A stretch of DNA of 64,000 nucleotides from Pseudomonas sp. BMS12 (GCF_001592875.1 NZ_LSOF01000003.1:53014-117013), one strand, 5' to 3'; numbered from the stretch's first letter, positions 7,306 through 18,695 are shown. Made by a program: numbers and translations. Notes: generated by a model from the sequence alone, not told the origin.

Positions 7306-8220
7306 CTAGTGGTCCATCGGCAGTGGGTAGACCTTGAACAGCGTGCTGGCCATCTCGCCAGGCTCGCCCAGGTACTTGCGGTAGATCTGCGCCAGCTCGC
7401 CCGAGTGATACAGCTCGCTGAGGGCCACATCCACCTGCAGGCGCAGGTCTTCGTCACCCCGGGCCATGGCCAGGCTCACCGGCACGAAGTCGAAGATGCG
7501 CTCCAGCACCGTCAACCGCTCACCACCGGGCATCTTCTGCAGATACTGCTTGAGCAGCATGCGTTCGCTGAAGAAGGCATCGGCCTCGCCGTCTGCCACC
7601 AGTTGCACGCCCTCTTCATAGGTGGCAACCGATTTCACGGAGGCAATCACCCCGAGCAGGCGCAGCTTGTCGAGCACCCAGGCCTCGCTGACACCGCCCT
7701 TCACCACCGCGAAGGTGTGATTGGCCAGGCCGCGGTTATAGGTCGCGCGCCAGGTCGGCCCGGTGTGGGCAACCTCACCATTGAGTACCGCCAGCAACGA
7801 GGCCGGGGCCTCGCTGGACACCAGCACGCCGAGCCCACCGGTATAGATCGGCACGGAAAAACTGACATCCTGGCGCAGCTTGGCCGTCGCCGGTGACGGC
7901 GTGCAGAACAGGTCGACCTGCCCCGACTTCACCGCGTCCAGCCACTTGCCGTAGCTCACCGGCTGGAAGCGCACCTGCAGCTCGCTCAGGCCAAGCGCGG
8001 TCTTCAGCTTGCCGGCCACCTGGCGGCAGAGTTCGACGCTGTAGCCATCGACCTGCTGCCCCTGCTGGCTGCTGAACGGCGCGGCGTCCGGCATGAAGCC
8101 CAAGTTGATGCTGTTGCTCGCACGCACTCGCTCCAACGTATCGGCGTTGGCCCAGGCCGGCAGGAGCACGGCCAGGCAGGCGAAGAGCAGACTGGCGAAT
8201 CTAACCGAAATCACTTTCAT
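7306..8220 (-). CDS. Periplasmic amino acid-type substrate-binding protein (SBP family 3)
   Basis: A 304-aa protein with signal peptide MKVISVRFASLLFACLAVLL then PAWANA, and the bacterial family-3 solute-binding fold: DTLERVRASNSINLGFMPDAAPFS, VDGYSVELCRQVAGKL, DLFCTPSPATAKLRQDVSFSVPIY. Such proteins bind polar amino acids or related cations in the periplasm. It is the last gene of a minus-strand run, 39 nt after the PotE-like antiporter, and no ABC permease or ATPase is present nearby. It could serve another transporter, or act as a sensor or scavenger for the antiporter's substrate or product. The inner ATG (8220) is chosen because it begins the signal peptide; earlier in-frame starts add an implausible extension. 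Confidence 0.85.
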   Translation of the reverse strand: MKVISVRFASLLFACLAVLLPAWANADTLERVRASNSINLGFMPDAAPFSSQQGQQVDGYSVELCRQVAGKLKTALGLSELQVRFQPVSYGKWLDAVKSGQVDLFCTPSPATAKLRQDVSFSVPIYTGGLGVLVSSEAPASLLAVLNGEVAHTGPTWRATYNRGLANHTFAVVKGGVSEAWVLDKLRLLGVIASVKSVATYEEGVQLVADGEADAFFSERMLLKQYLQKMPGGERLTVLERIFDFVPVSLAMARGDEDLRLQVDVALSELYHSGELAQIYRKYLGEPGEMASTLFKVYPLPMDH

Positions 8221-8259
8221 ATCCTGTTCCCCATTCATGCGGATGTCCTTGCGCTGCAC

Positions 8260-9591
8260 CTAGGGTTTGGCCGGGCTGGCGCTGGGCGCGTCGACGAAGC
8301 GCTTGGCGATGAAGCCGTAGAACAGATAACCGAAGGCCATCACGATCATGCCGCCGAACACCGCATCCTTACCGGAGGCGTACAGGGCGTAGTACGAATA
8401 GAGCATGGCCACCATGAGCACCACGACATTGCGGGCGACTGTCGCCGAATCGACCTTGGCCTTGTACATGATCACCAGCAGGCCGGAGAGCGCCGTCACG
8501 TAGGGGATCAGGTTGGTCACCGCCGCCAGGTTGACCAGCTTGCCGAACTGCTCGCTGGCATTTGGCGAAATGGTCGACATGGCCATCAGCGTCTGCAGTA
8601 CACCGCAGATGACCATGCCGATGATCGGCGCGTTGAGCGCGGTTACCCTGCCGAAGACACGCGGGAACATGCCCTGGTCAGCCGCACTCTTGGCGGTCTG
8701 CGCCAGGGTGAACTGCCAGCCGAGCAGCGAGCCGACGCAGGCCATTACCGCCAGCGCCATGATCACCTGGCCGATAAAGGGATTGAACATCTGTGCATAG
8801 ACCGCGGCGAACGGCGCCGAGGAGTTGGCCAGCTCGGCATTCGGCACGATGCCCTGGATCACCGTGGTCGACAGCACATAGACCACTGCGGCACCCAGGG
8901 TGCCGAACAGGCAGGCCAGCGGTACGTTGCGCTTGGGATCTTCGACCGCATCGGAGTTCTGCGCGGCCGACTCCATGCCGAGGAAGGCCCACAGCGTCAG
9001 CGGGATGCTCTGCCCGATGGCATCGCTGATCGCCAGGTTGTTGGGGTTCCAGGCCGCGCTGAACACGTCCGACTTGAACCAGAACCAGCCGATTACGCTG
9101 AGCCCAGCCACCGGGATGATCACCCCCCAGACGGTGACGGCGCCGATCTTGCCGGTAATGCTCGGGCCGCCGAAGTTGGCCACCGTGGTCAGCCAGATCA
9201 AGCCGACGGTACCGACGAACAGCGGAATAGCCCCACTGCCCAACCAGGGGAAGAAGGGCGTCAGGTAACCCACCGCGGAGATGCCGATGGCCACGTTGCC
9301 GATGGCCAGCGACAGGAAGTAGAGGAAGGAGCAGAGGAAGAACGCCGACTTGCCGTGCGCCTCCTCGCTGTAGGCCGACATGCCCCCGGAGCGCGGACAG
9401 TAGATACCGCACTGCGCGAAGCAGTAGGCGATAGCCATGGAGCCCACGGCCGTGATGATCCACGACAGCAGCGACACCCCTCCCAACTGCGCCATGCTCG
9501 AGGGCAGCATGATGATGCCGGAGCCCATCATGTTCACCGCCACCAGCGTGGTGAGCCCCATGAGGCTCATTTTCTTGCTTGATTCAGCCAT
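8260..9591 (-). CDS. potE: PotE-type amino acid/polyamine antiporter (APC superfamily)
   Basis: A 443-aa inner-membrane protein with about 12 transmembrane segments, very close in motif order to E. coli PotE: VNMMGSGIIMLPSSMAQLGG (the APC unwound helix 1), SWIITAVGSMAIAYCFAQCG, SGGMSAYSEEAHGKS, TVANFGGPSITGKIGAVTVWGVIIPV, TLWAFLGMESA, and AVMACVGSLLGWQFTLAQ. PotE exchanges ornithine for putrescine; related AdiC and CadB exchange arginine/agmatine and lysine/cadaverine. The gene follows two decarboxylase genes on the same strand (70-nt gap), the classic decarboxylase-antiporter pairing that consumes protons and exports the diamine. The substrate pair here is not certain. The ATG at 9591 is preceded by GAGGGAGTCTTCG. 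Confidence 0.88.
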   Translation of the reverse strand: MAESSKKMSLMGLTTLVAVNMMGSGIIMLPSSMAQLGGVSLLSWIITAVGSMAIAYCFAQCGIYCPRSGGMSAYSEEAHGKSAFFLCSFLYFLSLAIGNVAIGISAVGYLTPFFPWLGSGAIPLFVGTVGLIWLTTVANFGGPSITGKIGAVTVWGVIIPVAGLSVIGWFWFKSDVFSAAWNPNNLAISDAIGQSIPLTLWAFLGMESAAQNSDAVEDPKRNVPLACLFGTLGAAVVYVLSTTVIQGIVPNAELANSSAPFAAVYAQMFNPFIGQVIMALAVMACVGSLLGWQFTLAQTAKSAADQGMFPRVFGRVTALNAPIIGMVICGVLQTLMAMSTISPNASEQFGKLVNLAAVTNLIPYVTALSGLLVIMYKAKVDSATVARNVVVLMVAMLYSYYALYASGKDAVFGGMIVMAFGYLFYGFIAKRFVDAPSASPAKP

Positions 9592-9621
9592 CGAAGACTC
9601 CCTCTTTTGACTGCAGCAAAC

Positions 9622-9652
9622 GCCCCGTCCGACCTTGCGGTCGATACGGGGC
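9622..9652 (-). terminator. Intergenic hairpin between decarboxylase and antiporter genes
   Basis: GCCCCGT plus CGACC (9622-9628, 9630-9634) pair with GGTCG plus ACGGGGC (9639-9643, 9646-9652) around a TTGC tetraloop with a small internal mismatch. On the minus strand it is followed by GTTTGC. It may attenuate or process the operon transcript rather than end it. Confidence 0.45.
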
Positions 9653-9661
9653 AATAGGGCA

Positions 9662-11959
9662 TCAGGCTTTCACCACATACACCCTGTAGGTCAGCCGGCC
9701 ATGGTTATCACGCTCGATCTCGACACCGTGGTTGTCATGCTCGAAGCCCGGGAACTGGCCATCGAACTGCTCCATGGCCAACAGGTAATCGATGATCGCG
9801 CGCTTGTCCTCGCCGGCCTTCTCACCCGGCATCATCAGCGGGATACCGGGCGGGTAAGGCACGATCTGCACCGCCACGGTCCGCCCAAGCATCTCGCGCA
9901 CCGGGATCTGCTCGATCTCGCCCTTGACCAGTCGCGCGTAGGTGTCGCGCGGCGAGGCCACCGGGTCCGGCAGCAGGGTGAAGGCCTGGTCCATGTTATG
10001 CAGCAGGCCGGTATCCAGCATCTGCTGGTGCATGGCCTGCGCCAGGTCCTTGAGGCCCATGCCGGCGTACTGCTCGGGGTGGCTGGCGACCAGGCTCGGC
10101 ATGACCTGCTCCAGCGGGTCGTTGTCGTCGTAGCACTGCTTGAACTCCATCAGCCCGGCGACCAGCGAACCCCACTTGCCCTTGGTCACGCCCAGGCTGA
10201 ACAGCAGCAGGATGGAGTAGGGTTCGGTCTTCTCCACCACGATGCCGCGGCTGGAGAGGAAGGACGACACCAGCGTCGCCGGAATGCCGTTGGCCTCCAT
10301 CGCGCCTTCCAGGGTCTGCCCCGGGGTCAGCACGGTGACCTTGATCGGATCGACCATGCAGTAGTCGTCGCCCAGGTCGCCGAAGCCATGCCAGCTGGCC
10401 GAGGGCCTAAGCACCCAGGCATCGCCACGTTGCAGCACCAGCGGGTCGACCTCGGCAAACGGTACGCCATCCACTTCGTCCGGCTGCCAGACACCGAACC
10501 ACCAGTCCTGCGGATCGCGCTCGCGCACCTCATCCCCCAGGCGCACCATGGCCTGACGGAAGGCGATGGCCTCGCCGATGGACTCGTCGGTGAGGTATTC
10601 GCCGGCGTCGTCCATCATCTTCGCCGACACATCGGTGGAGGCAATGATGCTGTACTGCGGCGAAGTCGAGGTGTGCATCATGAAGGCTTCGTTGAACAGC
10701 GCCGGCTTGACCGGCACCTTGCCCGAGCGGATGTGGATCATCGACGCCTGCGACAGCGCCGCCAGCAGCTTGTGGGTGGAATGGGTGACGGTGACGGTGG
10801 CGTCGTCGGCATGCCGCTCGCCGCGGTGCATGCCGTAGCGTCCCTCGTACAGCGGGTTGAAGCGCGCGTAGGCATACCAGGCTTCGTCGTAATGGATGCG
10901 GTCGACGCTGCGGCTCAGCTCGCGAGTGGTGGTCTGCACGCTGTAGCAGAGGCCGTCGTAGGTCGAGTTGGTCAGCACCGCCAGCACCGGCTTGGCCGAC
11001 TTGTCCTTGACCAGCGGGCTTTCGGCGATCTTCTGCGCCACCGCCTCCGGCGTCATCTCACTGCGCGGCACCGGGCCGATCAGGCCGCGGGCATTGCGCC
11101 GCGGACGCAGGTACAGCGGCACCGCGCCGGACATGTTCAGCGCATAGTTGAGCGACTTGTGGCAGTTGCGGTCGACCAGTACGGCGTCGCCGTCGGTCAC
11201 CGCCGAATGCAGCACGATCTCGTTGCTGGCCGAACTGCCGCCCACCGAGAAGAAGGTGAAGTCGGCGCCGAACACCCGCGCCGCATACTTCTCAGCCTCG
11301 GCGATGGGACCGGAATGGTCGTTCAGCGAGCCCAGCTGACCGACCGAGACACTGAGGTCGGAGCGCAGCATCTGCTCGCCATAGAAGTCGAGGAAGCTGC
11401 GCCCTACTGCGGTCTTCATGAAGGCCGTGCCGCCGGTATGCCCTGGCGTATGCCAGGAGTATTCGTGGGTGTCGGCGAAGTTCACCAGGGCGCCAAAGAA
11501 CGGCGGCAGGATGCTGTCCAGGTAGCGCCGCGCGGCGGCCTCGATGCGCCCGGCGATGAACTCGGGGCTGTCTTCCGGCTGCCAGATAAAGCCATCAATA
11601 TGCTCCAGCAGGGCCAGCGGCACCCGGCTCTGATTGGACTTGCTCATGCCCAGCATGATCGGCAGGCGCGCGGTGCGCCGGCGTACCAGCTGCAGCACAC
11701 GCTGGGTCAGCTCGGGATCCTGTTCGCACAGCCCCCAGCCGAGAATCAGGCAGCAGTAGGCGGGATCGGCGCGGAAGGCGATTTCGGCATCTTCCAGCGA
11801 ACTGACCATGACGACGTCCAGGCCCTGAGCGTTGAGAACCTGCTCCACGGCTCGGGCACTGCGCAACACGATACTGTCTTCACGGATGCGGCTGACGGCG
11901 ATCAGCACCGGATAGCGCTGGGCCAGTTCATGGGGCAACGGCGATTGTGTGTAGCTCAT
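9662..11959 (-). CDS. Orn/Lys/Arg decarboxylase, PLP-dependent fold III-type biodegradative family
   Basis: A 765-aa protein of the AdiA/LdcA class. Residues about 1-140 are a receiver-like wing domain without the phospho-acceptor Asp context. The PLP domain contains SWHTPGHTGGTAF, the SVGGSSASNEIVLHSAV cofactor-phosphate segment, DRNCHKS, and VTHSTHKLLAALSQAS with the Schiff-base lysine at about 397. The C-terminal domain ends ...VPYPPGIPLMMPGEKAG. Such enzymes form large cytoplasmic oligomers and decarboxylate a basic amino acid, consuming a proton. The sequence looks closer to Pseudomonas LdcA-like lysine decarboxylases than to inducible SpeF, but substrate is not decided. The ATG at 11959 has AAGGAG 8 nt upstream. 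It is followed by the PotE-like gene and preceded by a paralogue. Confidence 0.88.
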   Translation of the reverse strand: MSYTQSPLPHELAQRYPVLIAVSRIREDSIVLRSARAVEQVLNAQGLDVVMVSSLEDAEIAFRADPAYCCLILGWGLCEQDPELTQRVLQLVRRRTARLPIMLGMSKSNQSRVPLALLEHIDGFIWQPEDSPEFIAGRIEAAARRYLDSILPPFFGALVNFADTHEYSWHTPGHTGGTAFMKTAVGRSFLDFYGEQMLRSDLSVSVGQLGSLNDHSGPIAEAEKYAARVFGADFTFFSVGGSSASNEIVLHSAVTDGDAVLVDRNCHKSLNYALNMSGAVPLYLRPRRNARGLIGPVPRSEMTPEAVAQKIAESPLVKDKSAKPVLAVLTNSTYDGLCYSVQTTTRELSRSVDRIHYDEAWYAYARFNPLYEGRYGMHRGERHADDATVTVTHSTHKLLAALSQASMIHIRSGKVPVKPALFNEAFMMHTSTSPQYSIIASTDVSAKMMDDAGEYLTDESIGEAIAFRQAMVRLGDEVRERDPQDWWFGVWQPDEVDGVPFAEVDPLVLQRGDAWVLRPSASWHGFGDLGDDYCMVDPIKVTVLTPGQTLEGAMEANGIPATLVSSFLSSRGIVVEKTEPYSILLLFSLGVTKGKWGSLVAGLMEFKQCYDDNDPLEQVMPSLVASHPEQYAGMGLKDLAQAMHQQMLDTGLLHNMDQAFTLLPDPVASPRDTYARLVKGEIEQIPVREMLGRTVAVQIVPYPPGIPLMMPGEKAGEDKRAIIDYLLAMEQFDGQFPGFEHDNHGVEIERDNHGRLTYRVYVVKA

Positions 11960-12012
11960 GAAAACCACTCCTTGTCAGTCAGGGCCCATGCCGCGCACGG
12001 GCTCTTAGGCAG

Positions 12013-14316
12013 CTATTTCAGGCACCAGAAGTGATAGTCGCCGTCCTTGTGCACGGCGCCCTCCACTTCCTTCTCGAAGCCGGGGAAGTGGTTGCCCCAG
12101 TCCTGCAGCGCCTTGATGTACTGGATCCACGGCCCGTCCAGCGGACCGAGATTCTCACCCGGCATGACGATGGGAATGCCGGGCGGATAAGGCATCACGC
12201 CCACCCCGGTGACCCGGTTGGCCGCCTGCTCCAGTGGCAGCAGCTCGGCGTCGCCGGCCTGCAGGGCCTGAAAGGCCGCGCGCGGGGTCATCTCGATAGT
12301 CGGCAGGTTGCCAAAGGCCTGGGCCTGCAGGGCATCCATGCGGCTGTTGCGCATGTACTCGAACATCTCGTCGGCCAGGTCGCGCAGACCCATGCCGCGA
12401 TAGCGCTCGGGCGCCTGCGCCGGCAGGTCCGGCAGCACCTGGCTCAGCGGGGTGTTGGCGTCATGGTGGCGCTTGAAGGCCAGCAGCACGTTGATCAGCG
12501 TGCCCCACTTGCCCTTGGTCACGCCGATGCTGAACAGGCACAGCACCATGAAGTCGGTGATGCGCGAGGCGACGATGTTGTTGCGATAGAGGAAGGCACC
12601 AAGGATCGGCGCTGGAATGCCGCTGTCCAGCAGATGTCCGTCGGCGCCCATGCCCGGCACCATGATGCCGACCTTGATCGGGTCGAGCATGCACCAGCCT
12701 TTCTCCAGGCCGGCGAAGCCATGCCACTCGGCCCCCGGCTCCAGCTCCCAGCAGCTCGGGTCGCTGGCCAGCTGCGCGGGGTCGGCATCGGCGAAGTCGA
12801 CCACCTGGCCACTGATGGTGTCGCGCACCTGCGGGGCGTTCCAGGGCTGGAAGAACCAGTCGCCACGGCTGCTGAATTCGCGGTGGGTACGCGCCAGGGC
12901 CTGACGGAAATCCACCGCCTCGCGGATGCTGTCCTGGGTCAGGCTGTAGCCGCTACTGCCCTCCATCATCGCCGCGCCTACTTCGTTGGAGGCGAACATG
13001 GCGTACAGCGGCGAGGTACTGGCCTGGATTACGAAAGACTCGTTGAAACGACTGTGCTCGACCGGGTTGCGACCATTGCGAATATGGATGAAGGACGACT
13101 GCGACAGCGCCGCCAGCAGCTTGTGGGTGGAATGGGTGGCGAACACGGTCGGGCCGTCAGCCGGGTGCTGCGCCGGATCACCCCGCATGGCATAGCGCCC
13201 GGCATACATCGGGTTGAAACGCGCATAGCCGTACCAGGCCTCGTCGAAGTGCACCCGGTCGCTGTTGCGCGCCAGCATGCCTTCGGCCCGCTCGGCGTGC
13301 AGGCACATGCCGTCGTAGGTGCAGTTGGTCACCACCGCGTAGACCGGCTTGTTGCCTTTGGCCTGAGCCCGCAGCGGGTGGCTGGCCCTGGCAGCCTCGA
13401 CGCGCTGCGGATCGAACTGCTCCGGCAGCAACGGGCCAATGATGCCGTAGCGGTTACGGGTCGGTGTCATGTAGATGGGCAGGCCGCCGGTCAACACCAG
13501 GCCCTGCTCGATGGACTTGTGGCAGTTGCGGTCGCACAGGGCGAACTGGTTCTCGCCGACGCAGGCCATGAAGATGGCGCGGTTGGAACCCGAGGTGCCG
13601 TTGAGCACGGAGTAACTGGCGTGGGAGCCGAAGATGCGCGAAACGAATGCCTCGGACTCGCCCACCGGGCCGCTGTGGTCGAGCACCGAACCGAGGTTGC
13701 CACGCTCGATGCCACTGTCGGCACGAAACAGGTTCTCGCCGAAGAAGTCGAAGAACACCCGCCCGACCGGCGACTTGGTGAAGGCGATGCCGCCCTGGTG
13801 GCCGGGTGCGGCCCAGGAGTGCTCGTCCTTCATGGTGTAGCGGATCAGCGCATCGGTGAACGGCGGCAGCAGGTGGTCCAGATAGCGCTGGATCGCCGCC
13901 ACCACCCGCCCGGCGATGAAGGGTGCGGTGTCTTCCAGCATCCAGATGAATTCGTCGGCCAGGCCCATGGCCTCGACAGTGATGCTCTTCTTGGCATTGC
14001 GATCGGCCGTCAGGAACACCGGCACCCGCTCGTTGCGATTGCGGATGGTACGCAGCAGTTCAAGCGCCTGGGCATGGCTGTCGGCGTCGTTGCGGCCCAG
14101 CGTCCAGTCGACACAGATGCAGTGCAGCCCTGCGTCGGCAGTGACCGAGGCCAGGCCATCCTCGTAGGACGTGGCCTTGACCAGCTCGGTATTGCGCTGG
14201 CGAAACTCCTCTTCCAGCTCACCCAGCACCCGCCCGCGGGCACTGGTTGGCGCCCCCAGGTCGTCATCGACCAGCAGCACACGCATCTTCAACGGTTTAT
14301 TGGTACGCCCGATCAT
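12013..14316 (-). CDS. adiA: AdiA-like biodegradative arginine decarboxylase (Orn/Lys/Arg decarboxylase family)
   Basis: A 767-aa paralogue of the next gene in the operon. The receiver-like wing (KMRVLLVDDDLGAP, about 10-23) is followed by the PLP domain with HSWAAPGHQGGIAFTKSPVG, VLNGTSGSNRAIF, CDRNCHKS, HFDEAWYGYARFNPMYAGRYAM and ATHSTHKLLAALSQSSFIHI (PLP lysine about 399). Remembered E. coli AdiA stretches match well: ASTSPLYAMFASNEV, GAEWHGF, LDPIKVGIMVPGMGADG, GKWGTLINVLLAFKRHHDANTPL, and the VMPYPPGIPIVMPGENLG substrate loop. Arginine to agmatine is therefore the likely reaction. The start at 14316 has AAGGAGG 8 nt upstream; the longer reading frame lacks such a site. It is the first gene of the decarboxylase-antiporter operon. 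Confidence 0.83.
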   Translation of the reverse strand: MIGRTNKPLKMRVLLVDDDLGAPTSARGRVLGELEEEFRQRNTELVKATSYEDGLASVTADAGLHCICVDWTLGRNDADSHAQALELLRTIRNRNERVPVFLTADRNAKKSITVEAMGLADEFIWMLEDTAPFIAGRVVAAIQRYLDHLLPPFTDALIRYTMKDEHSWAAPGHQGGIAFTKSPVGRVFFDFFGENLFRADSGIERGNLGSVLDHSGPVGESEAFVSRIFGSHASYSVLNGTSGSNRAIFMACVGENQFALCDRNCHKSIEQGLVLTGGLPIYMTPTRNRYGIIGPLLPEQFDPQRVEAARASHPLRAQAKGNKPVYAVVTNCTYDGMCLHAERAEGMLARNSDRVHFDEAWYGYARFNPMYAGRYAMRGDPAQHPADGPTVFATHSTHKLLAALSQSSFIHIRNGRNPVEHSRFNESFVIQASTSPLYAMFASNEVGAAMMEGSSGYSLTQDSIREAVDFRQALARTHREFSSRGDWFFQPWNAPQVRDTISGQVVDFADADPAQLASDPSCWELEPGAEWHGFAGLEKGWCMLDPIKVGIMVPGMGADGHLLDSGIPAPILGAFLYRNNIVASRITDFMVLCLFSIGVTKGKWGTLINVLLAFKRHHDANTPLSQVLPDLPAQAPERYRGMGLRDLADEMFEYMRNSRMDALQAQAFGNLPTIEMTPRAAFQALQAGDAELLPLEQAANRVTGVGVMPYPPGIPIVMPGENLGPLDGPWIQYIKALQDWGNHFPGFEKEVEGAVHKDGDYHFWCLK

Positions 14317-14397
14317 GACAGCCGCCTCCTTGTAGGAAATCCATTCCGGCGACTCCAGCTGGCGCCTGCCCCCTGATCGGTACAAGTCCGCCCGCTC

Positions 14398-14556
14398 TGC
14401 CAGTCAGCACTCTGCCACCACCGAGCGGGCAAACAGGTGCGCTAGATCAATGAGCCTAGCAGTGCTTACAACACTGGCAATTTTCCTGACCGTACTGGCA
14501 ACTCGACATCAAGCGCCCGTTCTAGAGCGGCCGGACGAGCGGACTGGCGTGCCAGT
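14398..14556. promoter_or_regulatory. Cluster of ACTGGC half-sites in the 340-bp divergent intergenic region
   Basis: The gap between the decarboxylase operon (start 14316) and the DUF2388 gene (start 14657) holds no gene. It contains TGCCAGT at 14398-14404, ACTGGCAA at 14473-14480 and again at 14494-14501 (exactly 21 bp apart, two helical turns), and the dyad ACTGGCGTGCCAGT at 14543-14556. Repeated same-face copies suggest binding sites for one regulator acting on one or both divergent promoters. A TTGATCTAGCG stretch on the minus strand near 14440 carries only one half of an ANR/FNR box. No clear -35/-10 pair stands out. Confidence 0.45.
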
Positions 14557-14656
14557 GGCCGTTGCCTCGTGGAGCAGAGCCGACAGTCATTCAGGTTGAA
14601 CCTGCCCCGCAGCCGTGCTCTCCAAGCAACAGACCTGACAACTGGAGACCGCCGCC

Positions 14657-14965
14657 ATGCGCAACTTCTTGCCCAGCACCTGCCTCGTCCTCGCCGGCCT
14701 GCTCAGCCTGCCCGCCAGCGCCGACGACACCCTGCGCCAGATCCTTTCCTCGGGCGCCACCACGGCGTCCACCTACTCGACCTTCAAGGATCACAAACTG
14801 CTGTTGCCCGCCCAGGAGGACGCCGGCGCCTTTGTTGCCAGCGGCGGCAGGATTCGCGGCGCCTATCTGGAGTCGGCCTTGCGCCAGCTGCGTGACGCCA
14901 AGCCAGGGCTGCAGGCCAGCGATGCCGAGCTGGCCCGGGCCATCCTGCTGAGCCAGCCGGACTGA
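14657..14965 (+). CDS. Small exported DUF2388-family protein
   Basis: A 102-aa protein with a signal peptide (NFLPSTCLVLAGLLSLPASA, cleavage before DDTLRQ, about residue 23). The mature part follows the Pseudomonas DUF2388 pattern: a TTASTYSTFKDHKLLL stretch, then DAGAFVASGGRIRGAYLESAL and a closing ASDAELARAIL helix. These small periplasmic proteins have no known function and often occur as several paralogues per genome. The ATG is preceded by TGGAGACCGCCGCC. It is divergent from the decarboxylase operon and shares its regulatory region, so joint regulation is possible. Confidence 0.82.
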   Translation: MRNFLPSTCLVLAGLLSLPASADDTLRQILSSGATTASTYSTFKDHKLLLPAQEDAGAFVASGGRIRGAYLESALRQLRDAKPGLQASDAELARAILLSQPD

Positions 14966-14977
14966 GGGGGGCTGAGC

Positions 14978-15040
14978 TTTAGCCGCGATACTCTGATGTC
15001 GGTCTCATCGCGGCTAAAGCCGCTCCCACAAAAGCCTGCC
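14978..15040. repeat. REP-like palindromic repeat
   Basis: AGCCGCGATACTCTGATGTC ... CATCGCGGCTAAAGCCGCTCCCACAAAAG contains the GCGGCTAAAGCCGCTCCCACA core known from Pseudomonas REP elements, plus an inverted AGCCGCGAT/ATCGCGGCT pair. It lies in the gap between the DUF2388 gene and gcvP. Confidence 0.75.
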
Positions 15041-15147
15041 CCGCGGCACCACCAGGCTCCGTACCTGACGCACCTGCGAGAGCAGCTGAGGACAGGCCTC
15101 CCACCAGGTCGGTGTTACAGCGGCAACAGGTCACGGGGACAGAGCCA

Positions 15148-15185
15148 TAAAAAACGCCGCGCCCCTGCAAGAGGAGCGCGGCGTT
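15148..15185 (-). terminator. Intrinsic terminator of gcvP
   Basis: AACGCCGCGC (15153-15162) pairs with GCGCGGCGTT (15176-15185), a 10-bp stem; on the minus strand it is followed by a run of six T (plus-strand AAAAAA at 15149-15154). It sits about 60 nt beyond the gcvP stop. Confidence 0.85.
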
Positions 15186-15242
15186 CTTCGGACCCGACTC
15201 GCATGCCTCCCGGAGGCGGCATGCTTGAGTCATGACGCGGGT

Positions 15243-18119
<2,877 letters not shown>

Positions 18120-18142
18120 GGTGGGGCTCTCGAAAAATGACA

Positions 18143-18164
18143 GAGCCTCGACGGATCGAGGCTC
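18143..18164 (-). terminator. Hairpin with T-run in the gcvH-gcvP gap (possible attenuator)
   Basis: GAGCCTCGA (18143-18151), CGGA loop, TCGAGGCTC (18156-18164): a perfect 9-bp stem. On the minus strand TGTCATTTTTCG follows, so partial termination between gcvH and gcvP is plausible. Confidence 0.55.
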
Positions 18165-18221
18165 GCAAGCGAAATTCGTGATTGCTGGCGACAGGCCGCG
18201 TGCTAGACGCGGCCATCAGCC

Positions 18222-18611
18222 TCAGGCATCGGCGGAGCAGACGGCCTGGTAGCCGGCGGCGTCGAGCAGGCCTTCCAGCTCGGCCGGGTTGCTCGGCTGC
18301 AGCTTGAAGAACCAGGCCTCGTAGGGCTCGCCATTGACCTGCTCCGGCGCGTCGGCCAGGGCTTCGTTGACGGCCAGCACTTCACCGGCGATGGGAGCGT
18401 AGATGTCGGAAGCAGCTTTCACCGATTCCACCACGCCGGCTTCCTGGCCGTTGGCCAGTTGCTTGCCGACTTCCGGCAGTTCGACGTAAACCACGTCGCC
18501 CAGCGCTTCCTGCGCATGATCGGTAATGCCCACGGTCACCGAGCCATCGGCTTCCAGGCGGATCCACTCGTGGCTGGCGACGTAACGCAGATCGGCGGGG
18601 ATATTGCTCAT
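18222..18611 (-). CDS. gcvH: Glycine cleavage system H-protein
   Basis: A 129-aa lipoyl carrier. The lipoylation lysine is Lys65 in [22 protein letters not shown], and the N-terminus [22 protein letters not shown] is canonical. It shuttles the aminomethyl group between P- and T-proteins. The ATG at 18611 has GAGGA 8 nt upstream; the slightly longer frame is not needed. It is the middle gene of gcvT-gcvH-gcvP. Confidence 0.97.
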   Translation of the reverse strand: MSNIPADLRYVASHEWIRLEADGSVTVGITDHAQEALGDVVYVELPEVGKQLANGQEAGVVESVKAASDIYAPIAGEVLAVNEALADAPEQVNGEPYEAWFFKLQPSNPAELEGLLDAAGYQAVCSADA

Positions 18612-18633
18612 GGGGATAATCCTCGAAATCAAT

Positions 18634-18650
18634 GGGCGGAACGTCCGCCC
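18634..18650 (-). terminator. Hairpin in gcvT-gcvH gap (gcvH-proximal)
   Basis: GGGCGGA, loop ACG, TCCGCCC: a 7-bp stem immediately upstream of the gcvH ribosome-binding region. There is no U-tract; it may be a processing or stability element. Confidence 0.4.
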
Positions 18651-18666
18651 GGAAAATTTAGCAGCT

Positions 18667-18688
18667 GGCGCGGGCTCTGCCCCGCGCC
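18667..18688 (-). terminator. Hairpin after gcvT
   Basis: GGCGCGGG (18667-18674) pairs with CCCGCGCC (18681-18688). On the minus strand AGCTGCTAAATTTTCC follows, so it is a weak terminator or attenuator between gcvT and gcvH. The right arm ends 8 nt before the gcvT stop. Confidence 0.45.
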
Positions 18689-18695
18689 ATGCAAA

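Noticed and set aside
9635..14376. Two long plus-strand open frames opposite the decarboxylase genes (about 780-800 aa each)
   Set aside because: They are exact antisense shadows of high-GC genes with third-position bias; the translations are rich in His, Gln, Gly and Arg and show no family motifs, whereas the minus-strand frames are clear PLP decarboxylases.
14440..14452. ANR/FNR box upstream of the decarboxylase operon
   Set aside because: Only one half-site (TTGAT) is present; the partner ATCAA at the correct spacing is missing.
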